A DNA stretch of 64,000 nucleotides, from the NCBI GenBank assembly GCA_002428325.1, contig DIVR01000021.1:56945-120944 (forward strand). The letters are read 5' to 3'. The notes under the pieces are model-generated. The model was not told where the DNA came from, made no database searches, and saw only the letters and a program-made list of their open reading frames with translations. Positions within the stretch are counted from its first letter, which is position 1, and each line of letters starts with the position of its first letter. The position numbers were made by a program, and so were the translations under genes. Of this stretch, positions 9,312-17,542 are shown one piece after another. Origin of the DNA: a bacterium UBP4_UBA6127. GTDB taxonomy: Bacteria; UBP4; UBA4092.

Positions 9312-9329
9312 TTTTGACAGCTGTCAAAA
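9312..9329. promoter_or_regulatory. 18-bp palindrome TTTTGACAGCTGTCAAAA, copy 1
   Basis: An exact palindrome built from TGACAG/CTGTCA half-sites, lying between the comB stop and the ferredoxin-nitroreductase start. The same 18 bp recur at 35950-35967 and 43070-43087. The stem is too AT-rich and loop-less to be a good terminator, so a dimeric protein-binding site is the simplest reading. Confidence 0.6.
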
Positions 9330-9414
9330 AACTGGATAGCTCATTTTAAAGAAGTTAGGTAAATCAGGCGGTCGTTCGACCGGGAAAATATGCAGGTAAA
9401 AAGAGGGTTAAAGA

Positions 9415-10131
9415 CTACTGAATGATGCCATTTTTAAGAGCAGGAATTCGGTCTGAGACGCTTAACTTTGAACAGTATTCCAAATCCCCTTCCATCCCCA
9501 GGGATGCCAGGTATCTGCCATGTTCACAAGCCTTTAACAGTCCCAGAATATCCTGTTTGTAATGGCCCCAGAGTATCAATCCGGATTGGGCACTGTCCGT
9601 TAACTCTAGATCTTTCCGAATTTCACAAAGCTTTTCAATCATCCCACCGGCGCAGACTACATCTTCCAGACAAAACTGGTTCAATTTCCCGGCAGCAAAA
9701 AGGTGAATATCCGTCTGGACATCTGCCAGCCTGGCGACAATAGCATCCATATTTCGATAACAGCCAATCAGAATGTCTTGGGCAACCGAGGCATAGACAA
9801 TGGCCCGAGTCCCATTGGTTGAACAAATCATGATATTCATTCCCCCAACCAACTCAGATACATATTCCAAAGGGGAGTTCCCCAAATCAAAACCCTCTAT
9901 TTTTATCCCCCCCCGTTCTCCGGATATCAAGACCGGTTCAGGGGCATATTGGGCCTTAAGTTTCATGGCCTGCTCGGGTTCGGATACGGGAACAATCCGT
10001 TTAGCCCCATTGGTTAAAGCTTCTAATATAGTAGTACTGGCACGCAAGGCATCAATCACAACAACCGTTGCGTTTTTTAGGGAATCCCGTAATTCGGGCT
10101 GAGGAAAGGGAACTACATTAATTACTGGCAT
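9415..10131 (-). CDS. comB: 2-phosphosulfolactate phosphatase
   Basis: A 238-residue cytoplasmic Mg-dependent phosphatase of the ComB family, which converts 2-phosphosulfolactate to sulfolactate. Family blocks are easily seen: 'VVVIDALRASTTI' near residue 24, 'ISGERGGIKIEGFDLGNSP' near 70-88 and 'MICSTNGTRAIVYA' near 100, which contain the aspartate, arginine and asparagine residues lining the active site. In methanogens the enzyme serves coenzyme M synthesis; in many bacteria it occurs alone and its role (sulfolactate formation or another phosphatase activity) is open. No comA, comC or sulfolactate genes are nearby. The next gene in the same direction ends 73 bp upstream, so an operon with it is possible but not evident. 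Confidence 0.9.
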   Translation of the reverse strand: MPVINVVPFPQPELRDSLKNATVVVIDALRASTTILEALTNGAKRIVPVSEPEQAMKLKAQYAPEPVLISGERGGIKIEGFDLGNSPLEYVSELVGGMNIMICSTNGTRAIVYASVAQDILIGCYRNMDAIVARLADVQTDIHLFAAGKLNQFCLEDVVCAGGMIEKLCEIRKDLELTDSAQSGLILWGHYKQDILGLLKACEHGRYLASLGMEGDLEYCSKLSVSDRIPALKNGIIQ

Positions 10132-10204
10132 ACCTAGAAAGCTTAACTGATTTGGGGGCTTTCGGTCAATGGGGGGGACATAAAGGTTAGCAGGGAATTA
10201 TGTT

Positions 10205-11476
10205 TCATTCTTTGTTCAAAATAGTTAATTGCTTAGCCGGGATATCATATTTACAGGTATCTATTTTCCCCATTTTATTACACCTAAAGTAAATCATCTT
10301 TGAATCAGCAGAAAATCCCATAAACGTGGCATATTCCTTTTTCACTGAATCATGGGAAGCAAGGTAAACAGCATCGGCTTTTCTTGTTTGAAGATGAAGC
10401 AGATAGATATTATTACCAATATTGCCTGCCAATAATTTTCCATTATTCGATATCTTCCAATTTTCCATTGTCAGCTCATATTCACCCGCAAAAGGGTCAA
10501 CAAAACCCCAGCGAATCACCTTTTTTTGCTTCAGGCTCCCCGGAATCCACTTTTCCAGAGAATAATTTCTCTTGTTATTCTTACCCGTTTCAGCTGACAG
10601 AATATAACCAATGCCCTTAGACAGAAAAAAAGTTTTCTCGGAAGATTCCAACTCTGCTCCTGTTGAAGATAACCAATTTCTGCGAAGGGTATCTTCTGTT
10701 GTTTCACCAGTGAGGAGGTTGACTCGGAATAAAGATTTTAAAATGTAAAATGATTCCTTCCCGTTGAATAAATAGGGATTATAAGGCTGCATAGGATCCA
10801 GGGCATAACTCACGGGAGGGTTGGCATTGATTATTTCTTCCGGGATGGCATCAATGGATACTGTTGTAAAATAAACATTATTAGGTTCTAATGGGTCCAG
10901 ACAGTAATGAAATATATAATCCTTTATATCTTTTGTCAGTATCTTATTTTCCCCCGTCTTGGTATCAAGGAGATACAGGGTATCCCGGTGAGTTGAATTG
11001 AAATGATTATAGATTCTGATAAATTCGGGATCAGATGATATTAATGAATGCCATTTATCAGGCAGTTTTCCATCCTTGGGGAGCATTGAACGAAGGATAA
11101 TATGCCGAGAATCAAAACACCAGTCAGCCTCAAAGGGTGCTTCCGATTCCCACACTGTTTGTAACTCGTTTGCCTGTATATCAAAGACTTTAAGAACGAA
11201 TTTCTTATATTGTCTTTCCCCATAAATCCCCGGGACCCCGGTTGTTCCATCGGTATATACGATAAATATTTTTTGATGATTGGGTGATAATTCTTCATCC
11301 CCAAACCATATGGGGAGCACCCATCCCTTATCGGGCTTTATTACATGAACAGCTCCTTTATCATCAATGATATTAACTTCATCTTTTTCATTGATGACGA
11401 ATGTATTCCCAATGGTTAACTGGTATAACAGTAGGATACAGATAAATTGAATTTGAATTTTAAACAATTTCCCCAT
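10205..11476 (-). CDS. Secreted protein of unknown function, WD40/TolB-like beta-propeller appearance
   Basis: A 423-residue protein with a hydrophobic N-terminus (about residues 8-23) that looks like an uncleaved anchor or signal peptide. The rest is beta-rich and repetitive, with recurring units such as 'WCFDSRHIILRS', 'TLYLLDTKTGENKIL', 'NNIYLLHLQTRKADAVYLASHD' and 'GFSADSKMIYFRC', the pattern of beta-propeller blades that report state ('LLDTKTG'). No catalytic motif is visible. A GGGAGG ribosome site precedes the ATG. Base composition is more AT-rich than the comB side, and the neighbour upstream is a small membrane protein gene 137 bp away in the same direction. The function is unknown; a periplasmic binding or scaffold role is only a guess. 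Confidence 0.75.
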   Translation of the reverse strand: MGKLFKIQIQFICILLLYQLTIGNTFVINEKDEVNIIDDKGAVHVIKPDKGWVLPIWFGDEELSPNHQKIFIVYTDGTTGVPGIYGERQYKKFVLKVFDIQANELQTVWESEAPFEADWCFDSRHIILRSMLPKDGKLPDKWHSLISSDPEFIRIYNHFNSTHRDTLYLLDTKTGENKILTKDIKDYIFHYCLDPLEPNNVYFTTVSIDAIPEEIINANPPVSYALDPMQPYNPYLFNGKESFYILKSLFRVNLLTGETTEDTLRRNWLSSTGAELESSEKTFFLSKGIGYILSAETGKNNKRNYSLEKWIPGSLKQKKVIRWGFVDPFAGEYELTMENWKISNNGKLLAGNIGNNIYLLHLQTRKADAVYLASHDSVKKEYATFMGFSADSKMIYFRCNKMGKIDTCKYDIPAKQLTILNKE

Positions 11477-11613
11477 ATTGCTTCCCTCCCTGTCTTTTTA
11501 CTGCACTTGGCCATCACCGAGGAATACAATGGGTAATTCGAATAATTCATAAAAATATCAGGCTCATCAAAATGTCTTTTTTACTTCTATTTACTCCATT
11601 CTTTTAGGGCTCT

Positions 11614-12144
11614 TTATTCAATCTTCTTAACCTGGATATTATAAATTGCGGTAAACCCCACCATCATCCAACCCAAAAAAACAAAGAACATTGTCATCGA
11701 AGAATAGTAAAGGATATCCTTCAGATGGAAATAATCTATTTTTTCCTGGAGAGATAAATACATATTAGCGAAGGATAGGATAGGCTTCACCATAAAACCT
11801 ATTCCTAAAAAGATAAAATACATGATGATAAATGATACGCCATAATTTAGTCGAGAAGGAACCGGTATGTCTTTAACCGCTGGATATACTGATAAAAGTT
11901 CCTTTGCTTCCCGGTACATCCTTTTTGATGTTGCCGCTGTCACAGTTGTTCCGATAGCTAAAGCTATCAATGATGGCAATAACTCTATGAAAGTACTGTA
12001 TAGGTATAATATTAGCCCGTACTCTAATAAGAATAAAATGAGGATGAAGAATTTTAAGATATAGCCATCAAGAATATCTTTCCTGTCTATAATCTGATGC
12101 TTATAGGCCATCGGTTCAAATAATATTTGAGCAAGCTTTTTCAT
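11614..12144 (-). CDS. Four-helix membrane protein of unknown function
   Basis: A 176-residue protein with four clear hydrophobic stretches: about 29-50, 55-70, 103-125 and 145-170, the first pair separated from the second by a basic cytoplasmic-type loop 'TSKRMYREAKELLS'. The N-terminus (MKKLAQILFEPMAYKHQIID) is amphipathic. I recognise no family. A GAGG ribosome site lies ahead of the ATG. The secreted propeller-like gene follows 137 bp downstream on the same strand and the two share AT-rich composition, so they may form a transcription unit. The pattern resembles regulators or accessory subunits of ABC-2 permeases, but no ATPase is adjacent. Confidence 0.65.
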   Translation of the reverse strand: MKKLAQILFEPMAYKHQIIDRKDILDGYILKFFILILFLLEYGLILYLYSTFIELLPSLIALAIGTTVTAATSKRMYREAKELLSVYPAVKDIPVPSRLNYGVSFIIMYFIFLGIGFMVKPILSFANMYLSLQEKIDYFHLKDILYYSSMTMFFVFLGWMMVGFTAIYNIQVKKIE

Positions 12145-12522
12145 TTTATTTTCCCTCAGTTTCCCTATCCCCTTTGTTACCTTCCCTTATCAAGATAAAA
12201 TAACACTTTATATCTGTCAATCTTTTTCAACCTTGGCAAGCCCCTGGGCCGGAAAAACCTTCCCTGGAAAACCAATTTCTCTATAAAGAACTCATTTCTG
12301 AGGAGTTATCTTCATTTTTCGTCCCAAGAGCCATCGGAGTGAGACCCAGGCTGTAGCCATCAGGTTGGGTCCCGCTTCGTTGTAAAAGGAGACTGAAATA
12401 GGATAAAGGGAGTGGAAACGGAGGGGACTGGCAGAAAATCCCCCATATCCTGGGCAAAAAGAGTTCACAGAAAAGAGTGATTCTGAGAAAATGGGATAAA
12501 CAAATCAGGATGGAACCCTTGG
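12145..12522. other. Intergenic region with a dispersed hairpin repeat
   Basis: These 378 bp lie between two divergently read genes. The first 90 bp are AT-rich and could hold the promoter of the leftward membrane protein gene. From about 12340 the sequence turns purine-rich and includes the hairpin repeat annotated separately. I see no convincing small gene, tRNA or terminator. Confidence 0.4.
12343..12371 (+). repeat. 29-bp hairpin repeat, copy A
   Basis: A short inverted repeat (GACCCA ... TGGGTC arms) that matches, as its reverse complement, the element at 22739-22767 at 25 of 29 positions. Both copies are followed by CCC and then purine-rich sequence, and both lie in intergenic DNA. The two copies point in opposite directions. 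Confidence 0.55.
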
Positions 12523-12906
12523 ATGGAACGCAAAGAATTCGACAAACTGGTTGAAGAAGCCCTGGCTCGGCTCCCCCAGGATTTCAGGGAAAAGATGATA
12601 AATGTGGCGGTCTATGTGGAAGATTATCCCACCGGAGACATGCTGAGGAAATATGGGCGGCAGGGTCTCCTGGGGGTCTTCATCGGAGTTCCGATAACCG
12701 TCCAAAACTGGGAGGGCGGATATCATCCCCACCGAATCATCCTGTACCAGAAAAATATTGAATCTTTCAGCCGGAATGATGAGGAAATCAGGGAGCAAAT
12801 CCTGACCACTGTCATCCATGAGGTCGGCCATTATTTCGGGATTGGCGAAAAACGGATTCGAGAACTTCAGGGACTTCCCCCTGAACCGGGAGGAGGCTCG
12901 GATTAG
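12523..12906 (+). CDS. Minimal zinc metallopeptidase family protein (PF06262-like)
   Basis: A 127-residue cytoplasmic protein of the small 'minimal gluzincin' family. The zinc-binding HEXXH motif is H99-E100-V-G-H103 in 'TTVIHEVGHYFGIGEKRIREL', followed by the family's conserved glycine and arginine. The N-terminal part 'FDKLVEEALARLPQDF' and 'LLGVFIGVPITVQN' are the usual blocks, and length is typical (110-140). Members are widespread in bacteria, and neither substrate nor peptidase activity is firmly known. It is encoded 81 bp ahead of a radical SAM gene on the same strand. The ribosome site (AGGA about 12 bp upstream) is loosely spaced but no better in-frame start is present. Confidence 0.88.
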   Translation: MERKEFDKLVEEALARLPQDFREKMINVAVYVEDYPTGDMLRKYGRQGLLGVFIGVPITVQNWEGGYHPHRIILYQKNIESFSRNDEEIREQILTTVIHEVGHYFGIGEKRIRELQGLPPEPGGGSD

Positions 12907-12987
12907 ATTTCCCCATTGCGTCAGCCGTCCCTCTCCCCCTAAAATGAATAACACTTAGGATAAAAACTCAAGATTGATAATAAACCC

Positions 12988-14193
12988 ATGCGATTTATTC
13001 TTTATTACCCTCGAAACAGGCTTCATTCGATAAATGTCCTGGCAGGGGCCCTGGAAACAGAGCCTCGGCTCGGAGATATGGATATCCGGTTTTGCCGAGG
13101 TGAAGAGACTTTTCATGCTGAGATGGAGTCTTCAGCCAAAGAAAATATCCCCTCGGTCATTGGATGTTCCTTATTTTCAGTTGAATTTGCCAAGTATTCC
13201 CGGTTGATAAATGGGTGCAAACAGAAATATCCAGCCCCCCCCTTTCTCTATATTGCCGGAGGGCCCCATGCCACCGCCGAACCGGAAGACACTCTTCGGG
13301 GAGGATTTGACCTGGCCTTCATCGGGGAAGCTGAGAAAACCCTGGTGGATTTTTTCCTCTGCCTTCGGGAAAACAGAGACTATCGGTTTTTGAAAGGTTT
13401 GGCATGGATGGAGGGAAATCAGTTTCATCATTCAGGCAGGCCCGACCCGGTGAACCTGGACCATTACCCTTTCTACTGCACCCGATACCGGAAGCTTAAC
13501 CCTATCGAGATTACCCGGGGCTGTATCTATGCCTGTAAATACTGCCAGAGCGCCTATCTGCATAAAGCCAATTTCAGGCATCGTTCGGTGGAGAATATCT
13601 GTGAACTGCTGAAAACCATGAAGACCAAAGGACGGGTGGATGTCCGATTCAGCACTCCCAGCGCCTTGTCTTATGGTTCCAGCAACACTCAGGTCCATCT
13701 GGAGAGGGTTGAACAACTGCTGAGTTCCATCCGGGAAGTGGTCCAGGAAAAAGGCCGAATCTATTTTGGCACTTTTCCTTCGGAAATCAGGCCTGAACAT
13801 ATCACTTTTGAATCCCTGCGGCTCATCAAAAAATACTGCAATAACGATAACCTTATCATCGGCGCCCAGTCCGGCAGCCAGAAAATCCTGGACCTTTGCC
13901 ATCGGGGGCATACGGTGGAAGATGTCCGAAGGGCTGTCAGGCTTTCCCGGGAAGCCGGTTTCGGGGTGAATGTGGATATCATCTTCGGACTCCCGGGGGA
14001 GACTGACCAGGATGCCCGGCTTACCCTCAAATTGATGGAGGAGTTGATCTCCTGGGGAGCCTGGATTCACAGCCATTATTTCATGCCGCTGCCGGGAACT
14101 CCTTACCAGAATGCCTCTTCTGCCGAGTTGTCCGATGAGACCCTACAACTGATTCGGAAAGCCGAACATACCGGGAAATTTTACGGCCATTGA
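12988..14193 (+). CDS. B12-binding domain / radical SAM protein (TIGR04013-like)
   Basis: A 401-residue protein. Residues about 1-140 look like a cobalamin-binding-type Rossmann domain ('PSVIGCSLFSVEFAKYSRL', 'YIAGGPHATAEPEDTLRGG', 'FIGEAE'). The radical SAM domain follows with the cluster-binding CX3CX2C at C179, C183 and C186 in 'TRGCIYACKYCQS', then 'IIGAQSGSQKILDLCHRGHT' and 'VDIIFGLPGE'. This layout matches the B12_SAM family seen in methanogens and anaerobic bacteria, whose reaction is not established. The histidine needed to ligate cobalamin in the classical DXHXXG form is not evident, so B12 may not bind. It probably shares a transcript with the small metallopeptidase gene ahead of it. 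Confidence 0.88.
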   Translation: MRFILYYPRNRLHSINVLAGALETEPRLGDMDIRFCRGEETFHAEMESSAKENIPSVIGCSLFSVEFAKYSRLINGCKQKYPAPPFLYIAGGPHATAEPEDTLRGGFDLAFIGEAEKTLVDFFLCLRENRDYRFLKGLAWMEGNQFHHSGRPDPVNLDHYPFYCTRYRKLNPIEITRGCIYACKYCQSAYLHKANFRHRSVENICELLKTMKTKGRVDVRFSTPSALSYGSSNTQVHLERVEQLLSSIREVVQEKGRIYFGTFPSEIRPEHITFESLRLIKKYCNNDNLIIGAQSGSQKILDLCHRGHTVEDVRRAVRLSREAGFGVNVDIIFGLPGETDQDARLTLKLMEELISWGAWIHSHYFMPLPGTPYQNASSAELSDETLQLIRKAEHTGKFYGH

Positions 14194-14350
14194 AAAAAAC
14201 AGGTTCAGCTCTCAGAACACCTGGAATTCAAGCAGAAATCTAAAGCCTCTTCAGGATAAATCCCCGCGCCTGATATTCCCTTGATTTGATAAAATCTCTT
14301 CACTGAACGTAGAATAGGATAAAACAGCAGCAGAAGGAGATTTTGACTCC

Positions 14351-15094
14351 ATGGCAGATAACCTAAAAAACCTTTTACAGGATAAACTGAGCCAAAACCG
14401 TTCCAGCCTGATACTGGCGGCGGGAATCATTATGGCATCCCTGATTTTCGGCTTGTTCTTTTATGCTACCCGAACCACCCAGGGAACCCTCCGGGTTATT
14501 GGTTCGGCCACCCAATCCTATACCTCTGATGTCATTAAGTGGCGGATGAGCATCGGGAAAGTTGTCTCCCAGGATAATGCTAAAGCCGGATATGTCCAAC
14601 TGGATAAAGATTTGGATACCTTGAAAGAATTTCTGAAAGCAGGCGGGGTCAAGGATTCTGAAATCAGCACCCAACCCATCACCTCTTACCCAACCTACAA
14701 TAATCAAGGACAGCAGACTGGCTATAACCTACAACAGAATATCTTTATTATTTCCAAGGATGTCGAGAAAATTGAGAAGATGGCCCTTAGCCCTAAAGCT
14801 CTCTATGAAAAAGGGATTGTGCTGCAAAATGCCAATATCAGTTATTTCTTTTCCAACCTCCCCTCCATCAAAAAAGACCTGCTGGCAAAGGCCACTCAGG
14901 ATGCTTTGGGAAGAGCCGGTGAAATAGCTAAAAATGCCCATGTCACTCTGGGAAAAATGGAATCGGCCAGAACAGGAGTCTTTACTATCACCGAACCTTA
15001 TTCCAGCGAAGAAAATACCTATGGGGGATATAATACAGCAACCCGGACCAAAGATGTGACCATTACGATGTACGTGAATTTTTACTTACAATAA
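14351..15094 (+). CDS. SIMPL (DUF541) domain protein, membrane-anchored
   Basis: A 247-residue protein with one N-terminal transmembrane helix (about residues 20-40) and a large outer domain. The outer part has the SIMPL pattern: 'GTLRVIGSATQSYTSDVIKWRMSIGK', 'LKEFLKAGGVKDSEISTQPITSYPTY', 'YNLQQNIFIISKDVEKIEKM' and a C-terminal 'TKDVTITMYVNFYL' strand. The family (named after mouse SIMPL; bacterial members include BP26 and YggE) forms oligomeric envelope proteins linked to stress tolerance, with no enzymatic function known. An AAGGAG ribosome site lies 12 bp before the ATG. The neighbour on the right converges on it, so it is probably a single-gene unit. Confidence 0.87.
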   Translation: MADNLKNLLQDKLSQNRSSLILAAGIIMASLIFGLFFYATRTTQGTLRVIGSATQSYTSDVIKWRMSIGKVVSQDNAKAGYVQLDKDLDTLKEFLKAGGVKDSEISTQPITSYPTYNNQGQQTGYNLQQNIFIISKDVEKIEKMALSPKALYEKGIVLQNANISYFFSNLPSIKKDLLAKATQDALGRAGEIAKNAHVTLGKMESARTGVFTITEPYSSEENTYGGYNTATRTKDVTITMYVNFYLQ

Positions 15095-15104
15095 ACTGCA
15101 GGAA

Positions 15105-16007
15105 TCAACCCTCTTCACTCAATGATTCTAAGGCTAGAATCAAGGCTTGGGTGCCTGATTTTCCATGGCCCATCTCCTGCAGGCGAAGATAGAGTTGCTG
15201 AACCTTTTCCAGTCCGGGAAGCTGGATACCCATTCGGGCGGCTTCTTCCAGGGCAATCCCCATATCCTTCACAAAATGTTCCACATAAAATCCGGGAGTA
15301 TAATCACCCTTCAAAATGCGGGGTGCCAGATTCTCCAGAGTCCAGCATCCGGCCGCTCCCTGGCGAATGGCTCCCAGCAAAGTCTCCGGGTTTAACCCTG
15401 ACTTTTTAGCATAAAGCAGGCTTTCACAGACCCCAATCATGGTTCCGGCAATCACAATCTGATTGCACATTTTGGCATGCTGTCCCGAACCAGGACCTCC
15501 CTGGTAAACAATGTTTTTTCCTAGAAGCTGAAACAGGGGGAGGAGACTGTCCACAATATCCTTCTCACCACCGGCCATGATAGAAAGGGTGGCATTTCTG
15601 GCGCCGATATCCCCTCCTGATACGGGAGCATCCACGGCATGAGCCCCTTTATTGAGGGCGGACTCGGCAATACGAATGGAAAGGCTGGGCTGGGTGGTCG
15701 TCATATCCACCAGAATAGAATTGCGTTTCAGCGAACTAAATATCCCCTTCTTCCCGAAATAAACTTCTTCCACATCCTGAGGATAACCCACCATGGTAAA
15801 GATGATTTCTGATTGGGATGCCAATTCGGCAGGGGTATCTACCCATCGGGCACCCTGCTCCAATAAGGACGAAGCTTTGGAGGCCGTACGAGTATATACG
15901 ACCAGTGGATAACCGGCCTTCAATAAATGACTTGCCATGGAAAAGCCCATCACTCCTGTACCTATCCAGCCAAGAGTTTTCCCGGATAATCCACCCGATG
16001 AATTCAT
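15105..16007 (-). CDS. NAD(P)-dependent beta-hydroxyacid dehydrogenase (GarR/3-hydroxyisobutyrate dehydrogenase family)
   Basis: A 300-residue cytoplasmic dehydrogenase. The Rossmann motif 'GWIGTGVMGFSMASHLLKAG' is near the start, the substrate-binding 'DAPVSGGDIGARNATLSIMAGG' is near residue 120, and the catalytic lysine lies in 'GQHAKMCNQI' near 170. Family enzymes oxidise 3-hydroxyisobutyrate, tartronate semialdehyde partner compounds or related short beta-hydroxyacids; the blocks visible do not decide which. The start ATG lies 3 bp after the stop of the membrane glycosyltransferase gene, so the two are co-transcribed, an unusual pairing. Length (about 295) is normal for the family. Confidence 0.9.
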   Translation of the reverse strand: MNSSGGLSGKTLGWIGTGVMGFSMASHLLKAGYPLVVYTRTASKASSLLEQGARWVDTPAELASQSEIIFTMVGYPQDVEEVYFGKKGIFSSLKRNSILVDMTTTQPSLSIRIAESALNKGAHAVDAPVSGGDIGARNATLSIMAGGEKDIVDSLLPLFQLLGKNIVYQGGPGSGQHAKMCNQIVIAGTMIGVCESLLYAKKSGLNPETLLGAIRQGAAGCWTLENLAPRILKGDYTPGFYVEHFVKDMGIALEEAARMGIQLPGLEKVQQLYLRLQEMGHGKSGTQALILALESLSEEG

Positions 16008-16010
16008 GCT

Positions 16011-17336
16011 TTATTTCCTTTCAGAAGATTCTTTCTCTTCTTTGATATCCGGCAGCCGTTTTCGAAATAGTTCTGCTAACCCATAGCCTGCTAGCATTAT
16101 CAGATAAGGTTCTACCGGCATCCGGTACCGCTGATGCCCTACAATGAAAATGGCATACAAGGCGGCCACCGAGATGAATACGCCAACCAGAAAAAGAGTA
16201 TCCAACCACTTGTCACGAATCCCATAATAAACCCCGATCAGGCATGATATCAATAAAAGAGCATATGGAAATCCAAATACCTTTTTATATAAAACAACCT
16301 CTCGGGATAGCATCTGACGAGGAGGAAACCAGGTAAAGTACCAGAGTTTGTCAACAAATAATTGAACAAACCGGGAGGGATTTTCCTGGATAAAAACCTT
16401 GGCTTCTTTCATCAATAAATCATCCTGCCGAACTTCTGATATATCAAAATTCTCCTTAAAAGTATCAGGAATCAGGGTCTCAATGGGTTCCCCATTGGCT
16501 TTATAGAAGGTGCCGGTTCCTTCAGGATGGTTGCCCAGGTAAAAATTCAATCCCATGGTGGATTTAAACATGGGGAATTTCTGGAATATCAGGTAATTTC
16601 GAATCAACCAGGGCGAGACACATAGAAATATCAAACCCAAGACAGCCCCCAAGACCTTCATCTTTCCGGCAATCGAACCTTTCCAGAAAAAGACCCATAT
16701 CCCAATGACGGGAAGAATGGGTATCAATACATTGGAATTTAACATTGTGATTCCAAACAATAAGCCGGCTCCGACCAGTAATTTCCAATTAGGAATTTCC
16801 CGATACAGGCAAAGACTGTAAATTCCCCCGATAAGGAAAAAGGTAAAAAAAGGTTCAGGAGTCAGCCGGGCGGCTCCAATAATAAATCCGGGAAAAACAA
16901 CACTGCCCCAGCCGGCAATCCTGCCAGCCCAAGGACTAAATACCTTTCTAGCCGCTAAACAAATCAACACACAGGTCAATGCGGATATCCCGGCTTGCAG
17001 AAGTTTCATCATCCATTGCGCCATATGTTCAGGAAATATCCCATACACTCCTGCCAGCAATAAAGTAAAAAAAGGAAGTTGATTGGCAGTAGGACGGTAA
17101 ACCCCGGTTTCAACAGCTTTCTCTCCTATGTGAAAGCCCTGAATCACCGGAGCGCTGTAGCCATACCCTTCCAGGACAGACCGGGCAATCACCCCATACT
17201 CATAATCCATCCCCAACGGAGCATTCGGCAATAGTAAATTACTGGCAATTACAAACAATACCCTCAGAATGAATGCCACTAAAAATATCACTACCAGCTC
17301 ATTTTTAATTCTGAATTTTCCAAAACCAATAGACAT
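16011..17336 (-). CDS. Membrane glycosyltransferase, GT39/ArnT-like (dolichyl-phosphate-mannose mannosyltransferase superfamily)
   Basis: A 441-residue integral membrane protein with about ten predicted helices. Early 'VVIFLVAFILRVLFVI' followed by an acidic-rich outer loop with 'DYEYGVIARSVLEGYGYS' places an Asp/Glu pair after the first helix, the catalytic position of GT39/ArnT/PMT enzymes that use polyprenyl-phosphate sugars. 'RLTPEPFFTFFLIGG' and 'PWLIRNYLIF' are further family blocks. The frame is open to an ATG at 17405, but the ATG at 17336 is chosen because AAGGAC sits 8 bp before it and the protein then begins just ahead of the first helix. It precedes the dehydrogenase gene by 3 bp. 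It probably transfers a sugar on the periplasmic side. Confidence 0.82.
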   Translation of the reverse strand: MSIGFGKFRIKNELVVIFLVAFILRVLFVIASNLLLPNAPLGMDYEYGVIARSVLEGYGYSAPVIQGFHIGEKAVETGVYRPTANQLPFFTLLLAGVYGIFPEHMAQWMMKLLQAGISALTCVLICLAARKVFSPWAGRIAGWGSVVFPGFIIGAARLTPEPFFTFFLIGGIYSLCLYREIPNWKLLVGAGLLFGITMLNSNVLIPILPVIGIWVFFWKGSIAGKMKVLGAVLGLIFLCVSPWLIRNYLIFQKFPMFKSTMGLNFYLGNHPEGTGTFYKANGEPIETLIPDTFKENFDISEVRQDDLLMKEAKVFIQENPSRFVQLFVDKLWYFTWFPPRQMLSREVVLYKKVFGFPYALLLISCLIGVYYGIRDKWLDTLFLVGVFISVAALYAIFIVGHQRYRMPVEPYLIMLAGYGLAELFRKRLPDIKEEKESSERK

Positions 17337-17542
17337 TAATAAAGTCCTTAATTGAGAGAATAGCCGCACCGACAAACAGCTGCTTGGTGGTATGCACCCC
17401 TTCATTTTCCCTTTATCTTACAAGGTAAGTCAACCTGAATATCAGAATAATTTCCCCTGAATGATTCTCCATAAGTTTTCTTGGCATAGTTAAATCAGAT
17501 AAGGTATACTTTTTTCAGGATATCCTTTGGGAGGGCCTGCCC

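Noticed and set aside
12505..12954. A 149-codon frame opposite to the small metallopeptidase gene
   Set aside because: The sense frame carries the HEXXH motif and family blocks, so the antisense frame is a shadow.
13432..14076. A 214-codon frame opposite to the radical SAM gene
   Set aside because: Antisense to an intact conserved enzyme; composition follows the sense gene's codon pattern.
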